In this document: piece by piece, positions 24,942 through 32,665 of the stretch
How positions within the stretch are numbered: position 1 is the first letter of the stretch
How the letters are laid out: each line of letters starts with the position of its first letter
The notes under the pieces: generated by a model
Databases searched by the model: none
Told to the model about the DNA's origin: nothing
What the model saw: only the letters and a program-made list of their open reading frames with translations
Made by a program: the position numbers and the translations under genes
From: Streptomyces sp. GSL17-111
Lineage (GTDB): Bacteria; Actinomycetota; Actinomycetes; Streptomycetales; Streptomycetaceae
NCBI RefSeq assembly: GCF_037911585.1
Contig: NZ_JBAJNS010000001.1
Coordinates: 4,325,501 to 4,389,500 of the forward strand
DNA: 64,000 nt
Direction of reading: 5' to 3'

Positions 24942-26354
24942 TCACCGGTACTCCGCCAGCCGACGTCCGATACCCGCCACGGCTCCGGCCCCGGCGGCCA
25001 GGGCCAGGACGCCCGCCCCGAGCGCCAGCCCCGTGAGCGCCGAGCGGCCCGCACCGGCGGCGGCGTCGAACTGGTCCTGCTCGTGGGCGATGGCCTCGCG
25101 CAGCGCGGCGTCCACCCGGTCGAACGCCTCGCCGGTGCTGTCCTCGGGGCCGATCACCTTGGCCACCGCCGCAGCGTACTCGCCCGAGTTGTCCAACTCG
25201 CGTACCTCGGTGTGGCGTTCGTCCCACTCCCGGGTCTGCTCCCAGGCCTCGTCGACGGCCGCGCGGCCTGCGGGGCCGTCCGCGAGGCGCACGGCCTCGC
25301 GCAACAGCCCGGCACCGGAGGGCTCGCTCCCGGAGCCGAGCAGCTCCTCCATGCTCTCCCGGTAGGTCTTCTCGTACTCCGCGCCCGCACCGCGCGCGAC
25401 GAGCGTCATGCCCTCGTCGCCCCGGGCCTCCAGCGCGGCCACCCGCGACGCGTTGAGGGCGTCCAGGGAGCGGGCGCCGTTCGTCCGGGCGTCGTCCAGT
25501 CCGGACCACGCGAGGGCGTGCCCGACGGTGAGCCAGCCGAGCAGGAGGAGCGTCGCCGCGCTCGCGGCGAGGAGCCCCCGGTTGAAGACCCGGTTGGTGC
25601 GCAGGAAGTGACGGCGCTGAGCCCAGCCCAGCACTCCCAGACAGACCACTCCGAGCAGGAGCGCCTGCCAGGGCCAGGACGTCGCCTCCTCGTGGTCGCG
25701 CTGGTAGCGGGCCGCCTCGGTCTCGTAGAGGGTGCGGGCCGCGGGCAGCAGCACGTCGCGCATCTGCTCGTCGGCGTAGCGCAGGTAGGCGCCGCCGATC
25801 GGCAGCCCCTGCCGGTTGTTGGCCCGGGCCGCCTCCACAAGACCGGTGTAGACGGGTAGTTGGCGGTTGAGGACGCTCAGCCGGCTGCGGGCCGTCCGCG
25901 AGCCCTCCCCGCCGGCCGCCGCCTCGGTGATCAGCTCGGCGGCCTGCCGGATGTCGTCGTCGTAGCGGTCGCCGACCTCCCGGCTCTCCTCGCCGCCCGC
26001 CAGGAAGCCGCTGGCCGCCGTGGTGTTGGCGTCGGCGAGCAGCCGGTGGATCTCGGCGGCGTCGGCGCTGAGCGGCTGGCTGCTGCCGATGACGTCGTCC
26101 GCCGCCGAGGAGCGCGTCGCCACCTGGGAGGCGGTCACGGCGCCGAAGGCGAGCAGCAGGACGACGAGCACGGCGCCGATGATCCGCAGGCGCCCCGGCT
26201 CGGTCGTCGCGGCGGCCTTCACCCGGCGCAGGGCCTCGGCCCGCAGCGCGCGGCCGGACGGCTCGGGCGGCACCGCCGCGCCGGGCGGCCCCGGCGGGCC
26301 CGGCGGCGCAGCCGGGCCCGCCGGGGCCGGCTGCACGGTCGGCGGCTGCGTCAC
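24942..26354 (-). CDS. GlnX-like membrane sensor protein (470 aa)
   Basis: GTG start with GGGGGAGG upstream. A Pro-rich cytoplasmic N-terminus precedes TM1 (about 57-77, LRIIGAVLVVLLLAFGAVTAS), an extracellular helical domain (80-210), two helices around 218-270 (WQALLLGVVCLGVLGWAQRR and LLAASAATLLLLGWLTVGHAL), a second extracellular helical domain (275-435) and a C-terminal helix (about 438-462). The four-helix extracellular domains recall chemoreceptor sensors. This topology matches GlnX, which passes the signal of ligand-loaded GlnH to PknG in mycobacteria. It is the first gene of the array, with a CATACT box roughly 60 bp upstream. Confidence 0.82.
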   Translation of the reverse strand: MTQPPTVQPAPAGPAAPPGPPGPPGAAVPPEPSGRALRAEALRRVKAAATTEPGRLRIIGAVLVVLLLAFGAVTASQVATRSSAADDVIGSSQPLSADAAEIHRLLADANTTAASGFLAGGEESREVGDRYDDDIRQAAELITEAAAGGEGSRTARSRLSVLNRQLPVYTGLVEAARANNRQGLPIGGAYLRYADEQMRDVLLPAARTLYETEAARYQRDHEEATSWPWQALLLGVVCLGVLGWAQRRHFLRTNRVFNRGLLAASAATLLLLGWLTVGHALAWSGLDDARTNGARSLDALNASRVAALEARGDEGMTLVARGAGAEYEKTYRESMEELLGSGSEPSGAGLLREAVRLADGPAGRAAVDEAWEQTREWDERHTEVRELDNSGEYAAAVAKVIGPEDSTGEAFDRVDAALREAIAHEQDQFDAAAGAGRSALTGLALGAGVLALAAGAGAVAGIGRRLAEYR

Positions 26355-26543
26355 GGTGTGGGACCTCCCCCTCGGTCACTCATCGAACCCTCCCCGGTTA
26401 CCCGGTGCAGTATGACGCGTGACCGCCCGTGCCGCACGACCCGTCCGGGCTGCGGGCGCCGATCGTGACGACACGGTTGCACGGCCCCCTACCGGGTAAC
26501 GGCGCTCGGGGGAGCGGTGGACGGGGAACGCGAAGGCCCGGCG

Positions 26544-27083
26544 TCAGGCAGAGGCTCTGCCGTCGATCCGGGCCAGTGCGTCGTCCGCGCCGTACGGTTG
26601 CAGGTACGGCAGCCAGCGCGGATCGCGGTGCCCGGTGCCGATGATGCGCCACGCGAGGCCCGTCGGCGGGGCCGGCTGGTGGCGCAGCCGCCAACCCAGC
26701 TCGGTGATGTGCCGGTCCGCCTTGACGTGGTTGCAGCGACGGCAGGCCGCGACGACGTTGTCCCACGCGTGCTGTCCGCCGCGGCTGCGCGGGACGACGT
26801 GGTCGACGCTCGTCGCCGTCTGTCCGCAGTAGGCGCAGCGCCCGCCGTCCCGGGCGAACAGCGCGCGCCGGGTCAGCGGCACCGGGCCCCGGTAGGGCAC
26901 CCGCACGAACCGCTTGAGCCGCACCACGCTGGGGGCGGGCACGGCCTGGGTCGCGCTGTGCATCAGGGCGCCCGAGTCCTCAAGGCTGACGGCCTTGCCG
27001 TTGAGGACGAGGATGAGCGCGCGGCGGAGCGGTACGACACCGAGTGGCTCGTACGACGCGTTGAGGACCAGGACATGCGGCAC
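26544..27083 (-). CDS. HNH endonuclease family protein (179 aa)
   Basis: Residues about 90-145 hold the HNH motif: CAYCGQTATSVDHVVPRSRGG with the DH catalytic pair, and WDNVVAACRRCNHVKADR completing two Cys-x2-Cys zinc knuckles. The N-terminus (MPHVLVLNASYEPLGVVPLRRAL) is typical of the small stand-alone HNH proteins conserved in actinobacteria. They are not tied to a mobile element here. It is monocistronic, transcribed away from the divergent MscS gene. The natural substrate is unknown. Confidence 0.92.
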   Translation of the reverse strand: MPHVLVLNASYEPLGVVPLRRALILVLNGKAVSLEDSGALMHSATQAVPAPSVVRLKRFVRVPYRGPVPLTRRALFARDGGRCAYCGQTATSVDHVVPRSRGGQHAWDNVVAACRRCNHVKADRHITELGWRLRHQPAPPTGLAWRIIGTGHRDPRWLPYLQPYGADDALARIDGRASA

Positions 27084-27320
27084 GGTGCCTCCTCTACGTC
27101 TGCGGCACGTGGCTCGTGCCGGGACGATCTCCCCTCAGTGTGTCCCGGCGGGGGGTCGGCGCGCCACCACGATCACGTAACGCGGTGCCCGTGTTCTGCG
27201 CCACATCCCACGTCGGCGCCTGCGCCCCGGGCGCAGCGGGGGCGCGCGGGGGCGCGTGGGGGTGCGACGGGCGGCGCCGAGGACGACATGTGCGCCTGCC
27301 CTCCCGCCGCCGGTGCCGCT

Positions 27321-27334
27321 TAGGCTGTGCGCCG
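27321..27334 (+). promoter_or_regulatory. Leaderless-type promoter of the MscS gene
   Basis: TAGGCT (27321-27326) fits the TANNNT -10 consensus and lies 7 nt before the GTG start; there is no ribosome-binding site. Transcription should begin at or near the start codon. Confidence 0.6.
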
Positions 27335-28269
27335 TGGACGACACCGTGAAGGACGCCGGCCGCCGCGCCGACGAGGCGGCGGGCTGGCTGCAGAGCAACT
27401 GGGAGAACTGGCTCGGCGCGGGGCTGCGCATCGTCCTCATCGTGGTCATCGCCCTCGTCCTGCGGGCGGTGGTGCGCCGCACCATCACCCGCCTGGTCGC
27501 CCGGATGAACCGCCCGGGTGAGGAGGGGGACGGGGCGGGCGGCGGACTCGGCAGCCTGCTCATCAACGCCGAGCGGCGGCGGCAGCGCTCGGAGGCCATC
27601 GGGTCGGTGCTGCGCAGCGTCGCCTCGTTCCTCATCCTCGGTACCGCCGCGCTGACCGTGCTGTCGGTGTTCAGCATCAACCTCGGGCCGCTGCTCGCGA
27701 GCGCCGGTGTGGCGGGCGTCGCGATCGGCTTCGGCGCGCGCAACCTCGTCACCGACGTGCTGACCGGCATGTTCATCCTGCTGGAGGACCAGTACGGCGT
27801 CGGTGACCGCGTCGACGCCGGGGAGGCCGTCGGCACGGTGTTGGAGATCGGCCTGCGGGTCACCAAGCTGCGCGGTGACGACGGGGAGATCTGGTACGTG
27901 CGCAACGGGGAGATCAAGCGCGTCGGCAACCTGAGCCAGGGCTGGGCCACGGCGGCGGTGGACGTACAGGTGCGGTCGGACGAGGATCTGGACGCCGTCC
28001 GGCGGGTCATCACCGACGCGGGCCGGGCCATGGCGGGCAGCGCGCCCTGGGACGAGAAGCTCTGGGGCCCGGTGGAGGTGCTGGGCCTGGACGCGGTGAC
28101 GATGGAGTCCATGACGGTGCGGGTCTCGGTCCGCACGATGCCGGGCGAGGCGCCGCCCGCCGCGCGGGAGCTGCGCTGGCGGGTCAAGCAGGCCCTGGAC
28201 GCGGCGGGCATCCGCATCGTCGACGACGCCGGGCTGTCCCTGGAGAAGGGCGTGCCCCACCAGGGGTGA
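27334..28269 (+). CDS. MscS-family small-conductance mechanosensitive channel (311 aa)
   Basis: Leaderless GTG start. TM helices lie at about 23-45 (GLRIVLIVVIALVLRAVV) and 97-120 (VASFLILGTAALTVLSVFSI), followed by the pore helix ASAGVAGVAIGFGARNLVTD, the MscS signature with alternating Ala/Gly. The beta domain follows (QYGVGDRVDAGEAVGTVLEIGLRVTKLR, then IKRVGNLSQGW) and a mixed C-terminal domain. It should release solutes after osmotic downshock. The protein is close to E. coli MscS in length. It stands alone between divergent HNH and downstream sugar genes. Confidence 0.93.
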   Translation: MDDTVKDAGRRADEAAGWLQSNWENWLGAGLRIVLIVVIALVLRAVVRRTITRLVARMNRPGEEGDGAGGGLGSLLINAERRRQRSEAIGSVLRSVASFLILGTAALTVLSVFSINLGPLLASAGVAGVAIGFGARNLVTDVLTGMFILLEDQYGVGDRVDAGEAVGTVLEIGLRVTKLRGDDGEIWYVRNGEIKRVGNLSQGWATAAVDVQVRSDEDLDAVRRVITDAGRAMAGSAPWDEKLWGPVEVLGLDAVTMESMTVRVSVRTMPGEAPPAARELRWRVKQALDAAGIRIVDDAGLSLEKGVPHQG

Positions 28270-28347
28270 GGCGCCGTGCCGCGCGGGGCCACCGCACCGC
28301 TCCGCTTCCGCTCCGCCGCACCGTTGACCCCGCGAGTGGTCTAGTCC

Positions 28348-28361
28348 TATCGTCCGAGTGG
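28348..28361 (+). promoter_or_regulatory. Leaderless-type promoter of the GH4 gene
   Basis: TATCGT (28348-28353) lies 7 nt before GTG 28361, with TTGACC (28324-28329) 18 bp further upstream as a -35 box. Confidence 0.55.
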
Positions 28362-29644
28362 TGAAGCTCGCAGTGGTGGGCGGTGGCTCCACCTACACCC
28401 CGGAACTCATCGACGGATTCGCCCGGCTGCGGGACAGCCTGCCGGTCGGCGAACTCGTCCTCATCGACCCGGACGCGGTACGGCTGGAGCGCGTCGGCGG
28501 ACTCGCCCGCCGCATCTTCGCCCGGCAGGGCCACCCCGGCCGCGTCACGCTCACCGACGACCTCGCGGCCGGTGCCGAGGGCGCCGACGCCGTCCTCGTC
28601 CAGCTCCGCGTCGGCGGGCAGGCGGCGCGGCTGCGGGACGAGACCTGGCCGCTGGAGTGCGGCTGCGTCGGCCAGGAGACGACCGGAGCCGGCGGCCTGG
28701 CGAAGGCCCTGCGCACCGTGCCCGTCGTCCTGGACATCGCCGAGACCGTGCGCCGGGTCGCCCCCGACGCGTGGATCATCGACTTCACCAACCCCGTCGG
28801 CATCGTCACCCGCGCCCTGCTGGACGCCGGCCACCGCGCCGTCGGCCTGTGCAACGTCGCCATCGGCCTCCAGCGCACCTTCGCCGAACTGCTGGACCTG
28901 CCCCCGGACTCGCTCCACCTCGACCACTACGGGCTCAACCACCTGACCTGGGAACTCGCCGTGCGGCACGGCGGCCCCGACGGGCCCGACCTGCTGCCCC
29001 GGCTCGTCGCCGACCACGGTGCGCGCATCGCCGAGCGACTGAAGCTGCCGCCCGCGCTGCTCGCCCGTCTCGGCGCCGTCCCCTCCTACTACCTGCGCTA
29101 CTTCTACGCCCACGACGAGGTGGTGGCGGAACTGCGGGAACAGCCCGCCCGGGCCGCCGAGGTCGCGGCGATGGAGGAGCGGCTCCTGGAGATGTACGCC
29201 GACCCCGCCCTGGACACCAAGCCGGAGCTGCTCGCCTCGCGCGGCGGCGCCTTCTACTCCGAGGCCGCCGTCGCCCTGGCCGCCGCCCTGCTCGGCCGGG
29301 GCGCACCGGGCACCGCGCCGGGGCCCTCCGTGCAGGCCGTCAACGTGCGCAACGCCGGGACGCTGCCGTTCCTGCCCGACGACGCGGTGGTGGAGGTCCC
29401 CGCCCGCGTGACGGCGCGGGGCGCCGAACCGCTGCCCGCCCCCACCCTCGACCCGCTCTTCGCCGGACTGGTCGCCCATGTCACCGGCTACGAGACGCTC
29501 GCTCTGGACGCGGCCCTGCGCGGGGGGCGGGACCGCGTCTTCGCCGCCCTCCTGGCACACCCCCTGGTCGGCCAGTACGACCGGGCCGAGGCGCTCACCG
29601 ACCGGCTGCTGGCGCACAACCGGGACCACCTGCCGTGGGCCTGA
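28361..29644 (+). CDS. Glycoside hydrolase family 4, 6-phospho-beta-glucosidase type (427 aa)
   Basis: The Rossmann motif VVGGGSTYTPELIDG at the N-terminus binds NAD, and IDFTNPVGIVTRALLDAGHRAVGLCN supplies the metal-binding Cys of the GH4 active site. DHYGLNHLTWE and LRYFYAHDEVVAELR are further family blocks. GH4 enzymes cleave glycosides by an NAD- and Mn-dependent redox-elimination mechanism. GTG 28361 gives the conserved VKLAVVGGG start; GTG 28358 is in frame one codon earlier. The next gene, a sugar kinase, starts 10 bp before its stop, so the pair probably handles an imported disaccharide such as chitobiose or cellobiose phosphate. Confidence 0.92.
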   Translation: MKLAVVGGGSTYTPELIDGFARLRDSLPVGELVLIDPDAVRLERVGGLARRIFARQGHPGRVTLTDDLAAGAEGADAVLVQLRVGGQAARLRDETWPLECGCVGQETTGAGGLAKALRTVPVVLDIAETVRRVAPDAWIIDFTNPVGIVTRALLDAGHRAVGLCNVAIGLQRTFAELLDLPPDSLHLDHYGLNHLTWELAVRHGGPDGPDLLPRLVADHGARIAERLKLPPALLARLGAVPSYYLRYFYAHDEVVAELREQPARAAEVAAMEERLLEMYADPALDTKPELLASRGGAFYSEAAVALAAALLGRGAPGTAPGPSVQAVNVRNAGTLPFLPDDAVVEVPARVTARGAEPLPAPTLDPLFAGLVAHVTGYETLALDAALRGGRDRVFAALLAHPLVGQYDRAEALTDRLLAHNRDHLPWA

Positions 29645-30678
29645 GCGGCGAGGACGCCACGCGCCGCGTCCTCGCGGTGGACGCCGGGAACAGCAAGACG
29701 GACGTGCTGCTCGCCGACACCGGCGGCCGGGTGCTCGGCACCGCGCGGGGCCCGGGCTTCCGGCCCGCGACGGGCGCGGCGGACGCGGCGGAGCGGGCCG
29801 TCGACACGCTGGCCGGGACGGTCCGGGCGGCGCTGGCCGCCGCGCCCCCGGCGCGTCCCGGCGCCGCCGTCCACCACCTCGCCGCCTGCCTGGCGAACGC
29901 CGATCTGCCGCGTGAGGAGCGCGCCCTGGCCGCGTCCGTCGCGAGCCGGGGGTGGGCGGCGTCCTCGCAGGTCGTCAACGACACCTTCGCCGTGCTGCGG
30001 GCGGGCCTGCCCGACGACGGCTCCCTGCGGCACGGCGTCGCGCTCGTCTGCGGTGCCGGGATCAACTGCGTGGGCCGGGCCCCCGACGGCCGGGTGCACC
30101 GCTTCCCGGCGCTCGGCGCGCTCTCCGGCGACTGGGGCGGCGGCGGGGGACTGGCCGACGCCGCCCTGTGGCACGCCGCCCGGGCGGCGGACGGACGCGG
30201 TGCCCCCACCCTGCTCGCCCGGGCCCTGCCCGCGCACTTCGGACTCCCCGGTATGCCCGAGCTGATCGAGGCCCTGCACCTGGGGGAGCTGCCGCCCGAA
30301 CGACGGCACGAGCTGACGCCGGTCCTCTTCGCCGTCGCCGGGGACGGCGAGGGCGACGGCGACGAGGTCGCGGGGCGGCTCGTGGACCGTCAGGCGGACG
30401 AGATCGTCGCGCTGGTCCGCGTCACGCTCGACCGCCTCGGCCTGCTCGGGGAGCCGACGCCCGTCCTGCTCGGCGGCGGCGTCGCGGCGGCCCGGCACCC
30501 CCGGCTGCACGGCCGCGTGCTGCGTCGGCTCGCCCGGGAGGCGCCGCAGGCGACGGTCACGGTGCTGTCGGTGCCGCCCGTCCTCGGAGCGGCCCTGCTG
30601 GCGCTGGACGCGGCCGGCGCCGCACCGGAGGCCCACGCCGCGCTGCGGCGGCGGTTCGCCGACACCCGGGGCGGCTGA
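29635..30678 (+). CDS. BadF/BadG-type sugar kinase, N-acetylglucosamine kinase-like (347 aa)
   Basis: GTG overlaps the GH4 gene end by 10 nt. The phosphate-1 loop AVDAGNSKTDVLLAD at about 15-29, the FAVLRAGLPDD and VCGAGINCVGRAPDGR blocks, GDWGGGGGLADAALW (adenosine/hexose binding) and LLGGGVAAARHP identify the ASKHA N-acetylglucosamine kinase / BadF family. It should phosphorylate an amino sugar or glucose from ATP. Operon partner of the GH4 enzyme; substrate inferred from that pairing. Confidence 0.88.
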   Translation: MGLSGEDATRRVLAVDAGNSKTDVLLADTGGRVLGTARGPGFRPATGAADAAERAVDTLAGTVRAALAAAPPARPGAAVHHLAACLANADLPREERALAASVASRGWAASSQVVNDTFAVLRAGLPDDGSLRHGVALVCGAGINCVGRAPDGRVHRFPALGALSGDWGGGGGLADAALWHAARAADGRGAPTLLARALPAHFGLPGMPELIEALHLGELPPERRHELTPVLFAVAGDGEGDGDEVAGRLVDRQADEIVALVRVTLDRLGLLGEPTPVLLGGGVAAARHPRLHGRVLRRLAREAPQATVTVLSVPPVLGAALLALDAAGAAPEAHAALRRRFADTRGG

Positions 30679-30700
30679 GCCGGGCGCCCGGGCCGGGGCA

Positions 30701-30713
30701 TAGCCTCACCCCG
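30701..30713 (+). promoter_or_regulatory. Leaderless-type promoter of the TauE/SafE gene
   Basis: TAGCCT (30701-30706) lies 6 nt before the GTG at 30713, with no ribosome-binding site between. Confidence 0.55.
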
Positions 30714-31459
30714 TGCTGACCGGCTGGGCGTTCCTCCTGCTCATGGGCGGCGTCGTGTTCTTCGGCGCCGCCGTGCAGCGGCTTGCCGGTATCGGGTTCG
30801 GCCTGGTCGCCGCCCCCTTCCTCGTGTTGCTCGTCGGCCCGATGGACGGAGTGTCGACGGCGAACTGCGCGGGCATCGCCATCAGCGGCCTGGGCCTCCT
30901 CGCGACCTGGCGCGGCGTCCGGCTGCGGTCGATGGTGCCGCTGGTCGCGGCGGCCGCCGTCACCGTGCCGCTCGGCGCGCTGGTCGCCCGGGGGCTGCCG
31001 GAACCGGTGCTGCTGACGGCCATGGGCGCCCTGCTCAGCCTGCTGGTGCTGCTCATGGTCCGCGGTGTGCGGCTGCCCGCGCTGCGCGGCACGGCGGGGG
31101 CCGTCACGGCGGGGGCGGCCAGCGGGTTCATGAACTCCTCCGCCGGCCTGGGCGGCCCGGCCGTCTCGCTGTACGCCGTGAACGCCGGGTGGTCGGCCCG
31201 CGAGTTCGTGCCGAACGCCCAGTTCTACGGGCTGGTGGTGAACGTCTTCTCGATCGCCGCCAAGGGGCCGCCCGCGCTGAGCGGCGGAGCGTGGCTGGTG
31301 ACCGGCGCCACCCTGGCGGCCGGTCTCGTGGCCGGGCACCTCGTCGCCGCCCGGACGCCGGAGGGCCGGGCCCGCCGGGTGATCCTCGCCCTGGCCCTCG
31401 GCGGCGGTCTGGTGACCCTCGCCAAGGGCCTGTGGCAACTCGTCCCCGCGCTCGTTTGA
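30713..31459 (+). CDS. TauE/SafE-family membrane transporter (248 aa)
   Basis: Eight or so hydrophobic helices spread over the whole length, starting with WAFLLLMGGVVFFGAAVQRLAGIGFGLVAAPFL, which carries the family's first repeat motif, and TAGAASGFMNSSAGLGGPAVSLY, the second-repeat motif. These proteins export sulfite, sulfoacetate or related organosulfur anions. Leaderless GTG start. It directly precedes the MarR-like gene on the same strand with a 34-bp gap that holds that gene's own palindromic promoter. The substrate cannot be deduced. Confidence 0.9.
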   Translation: MLTGWAFLLLMGGVVFFGAAVQRLAGIGFGLVAAPFLVLLVGPMDGVSTANCAGIAISGLGLLATWRGVRLRSMVPLVAAAAVTVPLGALVARGLPEPVLLTAMGALLSLLVLLMVRGVRLPALRGTAGAVTAGAASGFMNSSAGLGGPAVSLYAVNAGWSAREFVPNAQFYGLVVNVFSIAAKGPPALSGGAWLVTGATLAAGLVAGHLVAARTPEGRARRVILALALGGGLVTLAKGLWQLVPALV

Positions 31460-31493
31460 CCTGAAGTCGACTTCAACTTCTACCGTTCGGGGC
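31456..31493 (+). promoter_or_regulatory. MarR-type promoter with perfect 14-bp operator palindrome
   Basis: TTGACC (31456-31461) and TACCGT (31481-31486, 7 nt before the ATG) form a promoter with a 19-bp spacer. TGAAGTCGACTTCA (31462-31475), a perfect palindrome, fills the spacer. Binding there would block RNA polymerase, which fits autorepression by the encoded winged-helix protein. Confidence 0.7.
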
Positions 31494-32072
31494 ATGACGC
31501 ACTCCACCGCACGGTCCTCCGGCGCACCCACCACCGACGCCGCCCCTCGCTCGCCGAACGCCACCCGCTTCACCTCGCCGACGCCGGGGAGGGCCCCGGC
31601 CGCCGCACCGCCCGAGTTCACTGACGAGGAGGTCCTCCGGCAGCCGCTCGGCTACTGGACGGGTGCCGCGAGTGAGGCGATCGTCGGGTTCATCAACGAC
31701 AACCTCGCCCGCGGCGGGGTCCGCCAGCCGCACTGGTGGACGCTGAACCGGGTCCGCGAAGCCCCGCAGGGGCTCACCCGCGACGAGGTGGTCGAGGTCG
31801 TCGGCGCGAGCCGCCCCTACGTGGACGTCTCCGACCTGGGGACGGCCGTCGACGAGCTGGTGGAGCGCGGCCTGCTCGCCACTGGGGACGGGGGCAGGCT
31901 CCACCTCACCGCGGCGGGCGACACGCTCGTCGACCACCTCTGGCAGGAGGTGCTGCCGCCCACCCTCGCGCAGATCCGCGCGGGGATGTCCGACGCGGAG
32001 TACGTCACCGTCGTCCGGCTCCTCCACCGCATGATCCACAACGTCGGCGGGGACGCCGGATTCCGCCCCTGA
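31494..32072 (+). CDS. MarR-like winged-helix regulator (192 aa)
   Basis: Leaderless ATG start. The first 40 residues are Ser/Thr/Pro-rich and disordered. Then comes a helical dimer and winged-helix arrangement: GYWTGAASEAIVGFINDNLARGGVRQPHWWTLNRVRE, LTRDEVVEVVGASRPYVDVSDLGTAVDELVERGLLA, a wing (TGDGGRLHLTAAG) and C-terminal dimerisation helices. This is the MarR layout. A perfect palindrome in its own promoter supports autoregulation. Ligand unknown. Confidence 0.82.
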   Translation: MTHSTARSSGAPTTDAAPRSPNATRFTSPTPGRAPAAAPPEFTDEEVLRQPLGYWTGAASEAIVGFINDNLARGGVRQPHWWTLNRVREAPQGLTRDEVVEVVGASRPYVDVSDLGTAVDELVERGLLATGDGGRLHLTAAGDTLVDHLWQEVLPPTLAQIRAGMSDAEYVTVVRLLHRMIHNVGGDAGFRP

Positions 32073-32383
32073 GGGCGGTGACGGGAGCATCCGGCGGCAG
32101 GCCGCCGGGGCCGCCGTCCGGCACCCGGTGCCGGACGGCGGCCCCGGCGGAGCGGACGCGCGGAGGGGCCCGGCGCGCGCCAGGGGCGTTCGCTGCCGTA
32201 AAATCTGGTGTGTCCTGACCGCTGAGCCGTGTGCTGTGCGTTGACAGCCCGGCCTCACCGACAAAATCACCGGTGCTCTCGCGACGTGACCTAAGACACG
32301 TTTCGGTGACGAACGCGGATGCCCGCGCCCGCAGTGGGTATGGCACCGGGTGTCCAGCTTGTCGTCCACGAACGGAGGCCCCT
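32073..32383. other. Intergenic leader between the MarR gene and the repeat-peptide gene
   Basis: 311 bp. The first part is the 23-bp-stem terminator (32102-32150). The rest is AT-richer than its surroundings and holds TTGACA (32241-32246), a consensus -35 box, followed by the AAAATC-containing stretch at 32263-32268. That would give a leader of about 110 nt before the GTG at 32384. No ORF with a good ribosome-binding site lies in it. Confidence 0.5.
32102..32150. terminator. Very strong terminator (23-bp perfect stem, 3-nt loop)
   Basis: The 23 bases at 32102-32124 pair without mismatch with 32128-32150 around CCG, 30 bp after the MarR gene stop. It is the longest perfect stem in the window. 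Confidence 0.85.
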
Positions 32384-32665
32384 GTGGCCGCGTCCGCCGA
32401 ACTTCTCACCACCCTCATCCCCCTGCCCAAACAGGACCGGGCGGACGAGGGTGATCCTTCCAAACGCATCCTGGCCGCGCTGTCCCACCCGGACTCCGGT
32501 CTCGACGGCTCCTGCACCTGCGGCTGCTTCGAGGCGCCGCTGACCAGTGAGCCCCCGCTCGCCGACGTCGCCCCGCTGACGAGCGAGCCCCCCATCGCCG
32601 CCGAGTTGCCGCTGACCAGCGAGCCGACCGGCGCCGGCTTCGGCGCGGAGTACTCGGAGATCTGA
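32384..32665 (+). CDS. Small protein with Cys-rich motif and three 12-residue LTSEP repeats (93 aa)
   Basis: GTG with GGAG upstream. Residues 1-42 are ordinary soluble sequence (AELLTTLIPLPKQDRADEGDPSKRILAAL), followed by SCTCGCFE (43-50). The tail then consists of three repeats of exactly 12 residues with LTSEP at 53-57, 65-69 and 77-81, and a short GFGAEYSEI end. The leader-plus-repeat design, with Thr/Ser and Glu at fixed spacing, resembles a modified-peptide precursor with multiple cores (graspetide-like), but no ATP-grasp ligase or other modifying enzyme gene is in the window. The stop overlaps the malQ start (TGATG), so it is co-translated with 4-alpha-glucanotransferase. Family not recognised. 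Confidence 0.75.
   Translation: MAASAELLTTLIPLPKQDRADEGDPSKRILAALSHPDSGLDGSCTCGCFEAPLTSEPPLADVAPLTSEPPIAAELPLTSEPTGAGFGAEYSEI
32534..32641 (+). repeat. Three tandem 36-bp coding repeats (LTSEP units)
   Basis: Units at 32534-32569, 32570-32605 and 32606-32641 encode APLTSEPPLADV, APLTSEPPIAAE and LPLTSEPTGAGF. The DNA copies differ at synonymous positions, so the protein repeat is under selection or old. Confidence 0.8.

Noticed and set aside
22054..25365. 1103-codon plus-strand frame across the PknG array
   Set aside because: It spans several minus-strand genes with intact domains and has the composition of an antisense frame.
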